A DNA stretch of 64,000 bases, taken from contig NZ_LR134376.1 in NCBI RefSeq assembly GCF_900637545.1, positions 1,693,001 through 1,757,000 on the forward strand, written 5' to 3'. Of this stretch, positions 58,547 through 64,000 are shown one piece after another. The notes beneath the pieces are model-generated. The model was not told where the DNA came from. It was given only the letters and a program-made list of their open reading frames with translations, and did not search any database. Source of the stretch: Aeromonas encheleia. GTDB lineage: Bacteria > Pseudomonadota > Gammaproteobacteria > Enterobacterales > Aeromonadaceae. Within the stretch, counting starts at the first letter, position 1. Every line of letters begins with the position of its first letter. A program made the position numbers and the translations under genes.

Positions 58547-61527
58547 CAGCGTTCAGGCTCCATGTCGGGGGAGGATGGGGTCGGCTGCAGCTGGGTCAGC
58601 TGTAGCCGGTTGAGTAGCACTATGGGGGGCTCGGGCAGCTGCGGCTCGGTGGCGCGCACAATGTCGTTGACCCACTTGGGATAGGTACGGAAGTTGAGTC
58701 TGATGTCGGCGCTGAAGGGGCCTCTGGCATCCGCGGGCAGCGGCCAGGACTCGTCACGCCAGCCATCGGCCGGGATCCGGGTGTCTGCCAGCAGCTTGGC
58801 GTAGCGCCAGAACTTGAGCCCCACCGGCTTGCCGTCGGCATCGCCGAACACCTTCCTGAACAGCCGGGCATCCTCCGGCACGGCGCCGGCTACCGGCTGG
58901 CCGCTGCGCAGCACTATGTTGCCCTCGGCGTCGGTGAGGGTCAGCTCCAGCCAGAGCTCACGAAAATCCGCCACCCCGGTGGGCAGGGCGTGGCCGGCGC
59001 CGACGTTGGTGACGCGCACCACCAGTGCCTGCTTCTCGGCATCCTGCTCTATGCGGGCGCTGAGGGCGGCGCTGGAGCGCAGCAGCGCCAGGCTCTCCTG
59101 CTCCAGATCCGGATTGCGCAGCCCCACCAGCTGGTGCTGGGCGCCGGTGAAGTTGTGGCGATAGAGGCGGCTCTTCGTGGTGCCGTTCTCGGTGGACTGA
59201 CCGACGACCGCATCGCCACCCTTACCCGGCGTCGGGTTCATATGGCAGTCGATGCAGCTGCGACGCCTGGCCGGATCCTCGGCCCTGGCGAAGCTCGAAT
59301 TCTGCCACTCGTCCCAGGTGTTGACTATGTTGGCGCCTGTGCCCGGAGCAAACTCGTTGTGGCAGGACTTGCACAGCGCCGCATCCTGATAGAAATCCTT
59401 CTGATAGGAGGCCTTGTGCATCGCCGGACGGGCGTTGATCTGCCGCTCGGCCAGCCAGTGGCGGGCGCTGCCGCCGGGGGCGTCCTCGAACACATAGCTC
59501 TCCCTGTCTTTCAGGTTGACGGTGAAGGCGCTGTTGCCCCCCGCGTCTTCCAGTCGGGTGATGCGATGGCACAGCACGCAGCCGGTGCCCTCTTCCACCA
59601 CGGGCTCGCCCGCCCGGTGCGCCTCGATGAGGGAGGCGCCGCCCTGCTCCAGCATGTGGGAGCCCTTGGGCAAGTCGGTCTGGCCGTTCAATACCTGTTG
59701 GGGCATGTGGCAGCCCTGGCACCACTGGCCGAAGGCCTCGCCCTCGGTCTGGCGGGCCAGGGCCTGCACCGCCTTGTAGTAGGGGTGGGAGTTGCCCATC
59801 AGGCGGTGGTTGCTGTCGCTCCAGTCCGCGAAGGCTTGGGCATGGCAGTTCTGGCAGGAGGCGGAGTTCAGCCACTCCTTGGGGTGGGTGGTGGGCACCT
59901 TGGCCGGATCCTGACGCGGGGCATCGAGGCGCAGCCAGTTCGCGAGATAGGGCAGGTTGCCATCTGCCGTCACGAAGGCGTGCAGATCCTCCATCATGGC
60001 CCGTACCTCGGGCTGAGGATGGGCGGGATCCACGGTGTCGGCGCCATCCCGGCCGTCATGCCCCATGCCGCCCTGGGTCTGCTGGACCATGCGCAGGTAT
60101 TCGCCAATAAAGTCCCCCGCCACCATGTTGGTCAGGTTGGCGTGGCCGTTGATGGCGTTATCTTTGCTCGCTTGGCGGTGGGCCTGCATCAGGAAGCGGT
60201 TGGTGAAGTTGAAACCGTCAAGGTGGCAGGAGTTGCAGCTCATCCAGTTGTCCCCCGCCATGGGGAAGCGGCCATTGGCGCTGGTGTTGCCGAGATGGAA
60301 CAGTCGCTCGCCGCGCACCAGGGCGGCGGGGCGGGGATCTTGTTCCACCAGCCTGGCGAAGTGGGGGACGTCGACGGTGACCCGGGCGAAGGGGCCGTTG
60401 CCGCCGCTGGCAAGGCGGGTCAGATCCTGGCCCATGACGTTGTGCACCAGGATATGGTCGCCATCGATGAGCAGATCCCGCGGGTTCTGGCCCGGCAGGT
60501 GGCGCAGCAACTGGGTCGCCTTGGCGCCGCCCTGGAACTTCTTGCGGCGGTGGCGGTTGCTGTTCTGCTTGCCGCTGCGGGACAGATCGAACACCAGCAG
60601 ATCCTCCGAGCCCGCCAGGGTCAGGTAGACCCGTTTGCCGTCGGCGGCGAAGCGGGCGGCGAAGGGGTTGGAGACGATCTGGCTGCGGTTGCCGACATTG
60701 GGCAGGTTGATCTGCAAGAACAGCTGCTTTCTTTCATCCACCCGCTCTTTCTCCTCATCGAGATCGATGATGGAGACCGCAGGGAAGACGGTGCTCTGGA
60801 ACTGGAAGGGATGGTCGAAGCTCCACAGCACATGGGGCAACCAGGCCTCGCTGCCGTCGGGGGAGAGGGCGATGCCATCCAGCAGGCGCGGTAGCCCCTG
60901 AGAGTCACTGGGGGTGGCGCTGTGGGTCTCGGCCAGGGTGATCAGGCGGGGCCTGGCCAGGGTCGCGGCATCGAGCGGGTCTTTGAGCTTGCCGAGATCG
61001 TAGATGGCCAGCTGGCCGGTCATGGCGTGAGTCAGCAGCAGGCGATCGTCATCGGTGAGCGCCAGCCCGCGCGGGGTTTCGGCGGTCGCCACATCCAGCC
61101 TGAGAGTGCCGTTCAGATCATAGGCTTGCAGCCGCGCGGCCTCGAACAGGCTGACCCAGAACCAGCCTCGCTTGGGGTCGAAGATGACGCCGTAGGGGCG
61201 ATGGCCGGTGGGGATGGCCTTTTCAAGCTCAAGGTTGGCACCCAGCAGCAGCAGGCGGTCGCCGCTGTAGTCGGTCACCAGCAGGGTGCCGTCGGGGGCC
61301 CGCGCCAGCTGGCGCAGATCCCCCCCAAAATGCGCCTCTTCGATGCGCTCGCCGCTGTCCCGTGCCAGCAGGGTGACGGAGCCGGCGCCCTGGTTGGCGG
61401 TGAGCAGGCGAGGGGAGCTGGCATCGTCGTAGGCAATCAGGGCGCTGCCCATCTGCTGGGCGTGGGCCAGCGGCATCCCGAGCAACACAAGACCGGCGAG
61501 CAGGCAAGACAACAGCGACTTCAACAT
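58546..61527 (-). CDS. Six-haem c-type cytochrome with beta-propeller domain
   Basis: A 993-residue periplasmic protein. A signal peptide (to about 23) precedes a YVTN/beta-propeller-like domain (about 30-380). A peroxidase-like haem segment follows (GERLFHLGNTSANGRF, CNSCH 431-435). A multihaem c554-like domain has CQNCH 558-562, CQGCH 603-607, CVLCH 650-654, CKSCH 719-723 and CIDCH 758-762. The final 200 residues are beta-rich with no haem motif. It overlaps FTR1 and lies three bases after a membrane cytochrome-like gene. It likely passes electrons to or from iron during uptake or to another periplasmic acceptor. Confidence 0.9.
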   Translation of the reverse strand: MLKSLLSCLLAGLVLLGMPLAHAQQMGSALIAYDDASSPRLLTANQGAGSVTLLARDSGERIEEAHFGGDLRQLARAPDGTLLVTDYSGDRLLLLGANLELEKAIPTGHRPYGVIFDPKRGWFWVSLFEAARLQAYDLNGTLRLDVATAETPRGLALTDDDRLLLTHAMTGQLAIYDLGKLKDPLDAATLARPRLITLAETHSATPSDSQGLPRLLDGIALSPDGSEAWLPHVLWSFDHPFQFQSTVFPAVSIIDLDEEKERVDERKQLFLQINLPNVGNRSQIVSNPFAARFAADGKRVYLTLAGSEDLLVFDLSRSGKQNSNRHRRKKFQGGAKATQLLRHLPGQNPRDLLIDGDHILVHNVMGQDLTRLASGGNGPFARVTVDVPHFARLVEQDPRPAALVRGERLFHLGNTSANGRFPMAGDNWMSCNSCHLDGFNFTNRFLMQAHRQASKDNAINGHANLTNMVAGDFIGEYLRMVQQTQGGMGHDGRDGADTVDPAHPQPEVRAMMEDLHAFVTADGNLPYLANWLRLDAPRQDPAKVPTTHPKEWLNSASCQNCHAQAFADWSDSNHRLMGNSHPYYKAVQALARQTEGEAFGQWCQGCHMPQQVLNGQTDLPKGSHMLEQGGASLIEAHRAGEPVVEEGTGCVLCHRITRLEDAGGNSAFTVNLKDRESYVFEDAPGGSARHWLAERQINARPAMHKASYQKDFYQDAALCKSCHNEFAPGTGANIVNTWDEWQNSSFARAEDPARRRSCIDCHMNPTPGKGGDAVVGQSTENGTTKSRLYRHNFTGAQHQLVGLRNPDLEQESLALLRSSAALSARIEQDAEKQALVVRVTNVGAGHALPTGVADFRELWLELTLTDAEGNIVLRSGQPVAGAVPEDARLFRKVFGDADGKPVGLKFWRYAKLLADTRIPADGWRDESWPLPADARGPFSADIRLNFRTYPKWVNDIVRATEPQLPEPPIVLLNRLQLTQLQPTPSSPDMEPER

Positions 61528-61530
61528 GGG

Positions 61531-61980
61531 TCAGGGGCGCCACTTGAGCAGGGTCCAGCGCCAGGCATGACGCAAGACCAGGGGAGTTAACAGCAAGGCG
61601 CTGAGCCAGTGGGCCCAGCTGGCCAGTGTCCCGAGTCCGTCTCCCGGCGTGCCGTGCAGGATCAGCACCAGGCCGCTGCCGAGGCACAGCAGCAGCAGGC
61701 CCTCGATGATCCGGCCCGTGGTGCGCAGGAACGGCTTGCGACTGTGGCGCAGCAGGTGGCGGTGAGAGAGCCAGAAGGCGCCAAACAGCAGGGGGAACAG
61801 GGAGAGGGAGAGCATGACGTGGAGCAACAGGTTCCAGCGCGCCAGCGACCAGACGGGGGTCAGCGGCTCCCACAACAGTAGGCCGGAGAAGAACATCAGA
61901 TAGAGGGAGCCTTCGGCCGCCTGATGGTGATAGGCCAGCCACCGCCAAAAGTGTCGTGGTGAGAGAGAAAGGCTTGTCAT
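61531..61980 (-). CDS. Small cytochrome b-like membrane protein
   Basis: A 149-residue protein with four hydrophobic segments and histidines at membrane edges (AYHHQAAEGSLYL, LLLHVMLSLSLF, SWAHWLSALLLT, LVLRHAWRW). This pattern suits a b-type haem protein that exchanges electrons between quinol and the adjacent cytochrome. ATG 61980 is the first with a fitting N-terminus (MTSLSLSPRHFWRWLAYHH). The next gene begins three bases after its stop. Haem binding is inferred. Confidence 0.65.
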   Translation of the reverse strand: MTSLSLSPRHFWRWLAYHHQAAEGSLYLMFFSGLLLWEPLTPVWSLARWNLLLHVMLSLSLFPLLFGAFWLSHRHLLRHSRKPFLRTTGRIIEGLLLLCLGSGLVLILHGTPGDGLGTLASWAHWLSALLLTPLVLRHAWRWTLLKWRP

Positions 61981-62041
61981 ACATGCTCCAACGCCCGGAC
62001 ATTCCGTCCGGGGGAGCAAGTTTACAATGGGGTAACCGCAA

Positions 62042-62056
62042 TGAAAAGAGTTATCA
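62042..62056 (-). promoter_or_regulatory. Weak candidate Fur box upstream of the iron cluster
   Basis: On the minus strand TGATAACTCTTTTCA matches the core TGATAATCATTATCA at 11 of 15 bases. It lies about 60 bases before the membrane cytochrome gene. Confidence 0.25.
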
Positions 62057-62101
62057 ATTCCGCCCCTGATGAATAAACCCTGAATGAAAACAAAGGCCGA
62101 G

Positions 62102-62587
62102 CTACTTGTGATCCGCCAAGCGTTCGGTGATCGCATAGATCAGCGCCGCGGTGGAGAAGGCGAGGAACACGATCACCGACCACTTCATCTCCACTTCGTT
62201 GCCCACCCCATCCTCCAGAAAGGCCTTGAGCACCTCGATCCCGGCGATGGTGACCAGGGAGTTGATGACGATGAGCTTCAGGGAGGCGAAGTTGATCTTG
62301 CTGAGCCAGTTGTTGCCGAGGGCCTCGCGCTGCTCCTGGGTCTGGATGAACTGCACATAGCCGCAGATGGCCACCAGGATCAGCATCTGGGCCACCAGTA
62401 CGAAGTCCACCAGGGTCAGCACCCCGGTGATGAGATCCATGTAGTGGATCTCGATGATGTCGCGGCACAAGACATAGAGCTGCATGGCAAATTTCACCAT
62501 CAGCAGGGCGACGCAGACCAGGATGCAGACATAAAAAGGGAACATCATCAGCCGGCTGCCGTTGAGCATGAAGTTGAAGCGACGCAT
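62102..62587 (-). CDS. YqhA family (UPF0114) inner-membrane protein
   Basis: A 161-residue membrane protein with four helices. Family features are the opening FNFMLNGSRLMMFPFYVCI, YMDLITGVLTLVDFVLVAQM, NWLSKINFASLKLIVINSLV and a closing YAITERLADHK. The function is unknown. It is monocistronic. Confidence 0.9.
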   Translation of the reverse strand: MRRFNFMLNGSRLMMFPFYVCILVCVALLMVKFAMQLYVLCRDIIEIHYMDLITGVLTLVDFVLVAQMLILVAICGYVQFIQTQEQREALGNNWLSKINFASLKLIVINSLVTIAGIEVLKAFLEDGVGNEVEMKWSVIVFLAFSTAALIYAITERLADHK

Positions 62588-63055
62588 GGAAACTCCTGAA
62601 CTGGGTGAGAAGGTGCTGATGATAGGCCTGAATAGCCCGCCAAGGCAGTGTCATGGAACAAGCCTGAATTGAGAGGCGATATATTGCCGCTGTTTTCTTA
62701 TCGGTGCTTTTTGGGCGCAAGGTAGCAAATATCCTGGCCATCGTAGAAATCATTTCCGTTATTTTTAAGCAGATGTGATCCCCGCCGTAATTTCACTTGG
62801 CGACACCGGGTGGCCGAAAATGACGCCCTATACTGTGGCAGGTCAAATATTTGCTGTCCGGTTTGCAACTATGGCAATCATTTGCTTAGCTTTTTTCAGC
62901 ACGCAAGCCGTGCAAAAAAGCCCTATATCCACTCACAGGATGTTGTCTGGATTGAGTTCGTTTCGTGCATCGTGCTCTCGCTTTGCCGTTGGATTGGACG
63001 CGCCGTCGGGCGTTCGACCTTACCTACCCAAGCTTCTTTGATAAGGAACATCATA
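62588..63055. other. Divergent control region with a hairpin, no gene
   Basis: About 470 bases between yqhA and the binding-protein gene. A stem (GCTTTTTT-CA-GCACG with CGTGC-AAAAAAGC) spans 62889-62921 and could act as an attenuator or terminator in the leader of the binding-protein gene. No supported reading frame is seen. Confidence 0.5.
62889..62921. terminator. Possible attenuator hairpin in the binding-protein leader
   Basis: GCTTTTTT (62889-62896) pairs with AAAAAAGC (62914-62921) and GCACG with CGTGC, with a two-base bulge. Leaders of liv genes are often regulated. Confidence 0.4.
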
Positions 63056-64000
63056 ATGTCGCTGAAATTCATCAGAAGCCCTATTTCGCTTGTGTTGGCC
63101 GGTTGTATGGTCACGGCGTTTTCCGCCCAGGCGGATATTGTGATCGGTGTTGCAGGCCCCTTCACCGGGCCGAACGCCACCTATGGCGATCAGTATTGGC
63201 ACGGCGCGACTCAGGCCGCCAATGACATCAACGCCGCCGGCGGGATCAATGGCGAAAAGATCAAGCTGGTGCAGGGGGATGACGCCTGTGAACCCAAACA
63301 GGCGGTCTCCGTGGCTAACCGCTTGGTTGATCAGGATAAAGTCAATGCGGTGGTGGGGCACTTCTGCTCATCTTCCACTATGCCAGCCTCCGAGGTGTAT
63401 AACGACGCTGGGATCATCGCCATCACCCCGGGCTCGACCAACCCGCTGGTCACCGAACGTGGCATGAGCGACATGTTCCGCATGTGCGGGCGTGATGACC
63501 AGCAAGGGCAGGTGGCCAGCGACTTCATCATCGACAAGCTCAAGGCCAAGCGAGTGGTGATCATTCACGATAAAGACACCTATGGGCAGGGGCTTGCCGA
63601 TGCGACCAAGGCGGCGCTGGCCAAACGTGGCGTGAAGGATGTGATGTACGAGGGCTTGTCGCGCGGCGAGAAAGACTTCAATGCGCTGGTGACCAAGATA
63701 GGTGCGCAGAAACCGGACGTAGTGTTCTTCGGCGGCTGTCACCCTGAGGGGGGCCCGCTGGTACGCCAGATGCGTGAACAGGGTGTGCAGGCCAAGTTCT
63801 TCTCGGGGGACTGCATCGTCAACGCCGAGATGGTCACGGCCGCCGGCGGCCCTCAGTACACCAATGGCATCTACATGACCTTCGGTCAGGATCCCCGTCT
63901 GATCCCGGACGGCAAGGCGGTCATCGAGCAATTCCGCGCCAACAAATTTGAGCCGGAAGGCTACACCCTCTACGCCTATGCGTCTGTGCAGACCATTGCC
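63056..64000 (+). CDS. livK: Branched-chain amino-acid ABC transporter binding protein (3' end outside window)
   Basis: The first 315 residues of a periplasmic binding protein, open at the window end. A signal peptide (SLKFIRSPISLVLAGCMVTAFSAQA) is followed by the type I periplasmic-binding fold (IVIGVAGPFTGPNATYGDQ, VVGHFCSSSTMPASEVYNDA, IIAITPGSTNPLVTERG, VVIIHDKDTYGQGLADATK). This matches LivJ/LivK of leucine/isoleucine/valine import. ATG 63056 follows AAGGAA. LivHMGF genes are expected downstream. Confidence 0.88.
   Translation, partial: MSLKFIRSPISLVLAGCMVTAFSAQADIVIGVAGPFTGPNATYGDQYWHGATQAANDINAAGGINGEKIKLVQGDDACEPKQAVSVANRLVDQDKVNAVVGHFCSSSTMPASEVYNDAGIIAITPGSTNPLVTERGMSDMFRMCGRDDQQGQVASDFIIDKLKAKRVVIIHDKDTYGQGLADATKAALAKRGVKDVMYEGLSRGEKDFNALVTKIGAQKPDVVFFGGCHPEGGPLVRQMREQGVQAKFFSGDCIVNAEMVTAAGGPQYTNGIYMTFGQDPRLIPDGKAVIEQFRANKFEPEGYTLYAYASVQTIA

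Noticed and set aside
58990..60894. 634-residue plus-strand open frame opposite the cytochrome
   Set aside because: It is a shadow of the haem protein, rich in valine/glycine/histidine, with no domain or ribosome site.
1..64000. CRISPR arrays, rRNA genes and intact insertion sequences
   Set aside because: No regularly spaced repeats, rRNA sequences or transposase genes were seen.

Overview
The window is a high-G+C gammaproteobacterial chromosome segment. I read it as Aeromonadaceae, most likely Aeromonas. The reasons are a secreted broad-specificity racemase of the Aeromonas/Vibrio Bsr type, an enterobacterial-like hinT-ycfL-lpoB-thiK block, ycfP next to ndh, NhaD, and a proL-type tRNA-Pro(GGG). 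The species call is inference. Almost all of the window is ordinary chromosome with tightly packed genes and strong hairpin terminators.

Layout. 1-1.8 kb: end of an opp oligopeptide ABC operon (oppD partial, oppF). 1.8-3 kb: a TerC/Alx gene behind a yybP-ykoY (Mn2+) riboswitch. 3-10.4 kb: bsr racemase, a small methyltransferase-like membrane protein, a dicarboxylate symporter, a lipoprotein whose start contains a 12-base homopolymer, tRNA-Pro(GGG), dihydroorotase, a two-domain 6-carboxytetrahydropterin synthase-like protein and a LysE exporter. 10.5-12.6 kb: a chemoreceptor with a possible FliA promoter. 12.8-18.1 kb: hinT, COG3014 lipoprotein, ycfL, lpoB and thiK, then a DUF6279 lipoprotein and a small membrane protein. 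18.2-28.9 kb: a compact SecD/SecF pair, DUF924, YedI-like, two tandem M3 peptidases, ycfP and ndh. 29-34.2 kb: YbjQ, LD-carboxypeptidase, an LTA-synthase-type membrane transferase and a divergent kinase-fold protein. 34.3-37.5 kb: lysC behind a lysine riboswitch, and argA behind a promoter carrying an ARG box. 37.6-40.7 kb: msrA, a DUF3802-like protein, a GNAT, a YjbR protein and an alpha/beta hydrolase.

40.7-44.1 kb is a clear AT-rich island. Its only large gene encodes an 868-residue STAND/NB-ARC-type NTPase with an R-x5-H (HEPN-like) motif in its N-terminal region and a helical C-terminus. It looks like a single-gene anti-phage or cell-suicide defence system and is the main candidate for an undescribed system. 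It sits just beyond the 3' end of an attH-type ABC transporter operon (44.1-48.3 kb).

48.4-52.4 kb: DUF4357 protein, NhaD antiporter, PNPOx-family protein and a Bcr/CflA exporter. 52.5-62 kb: a run of minus-strand genes joining a small membrane cytochrome-b-like protein, a six-haem beta-propeller cytochrome, an FTR1 iron permease, a flavin amine-oxidase-like protein, a small periplasmic protein and two GT-C-like membrane proteins. The first three overlap or nearly overlap, which suggests an iron-transport/redox unit without the usual EfeO/EfeB partners. 62.1-64 kb: a YqhA protein and the start of a branched-chain amino-acid binding protein that runs off the window.
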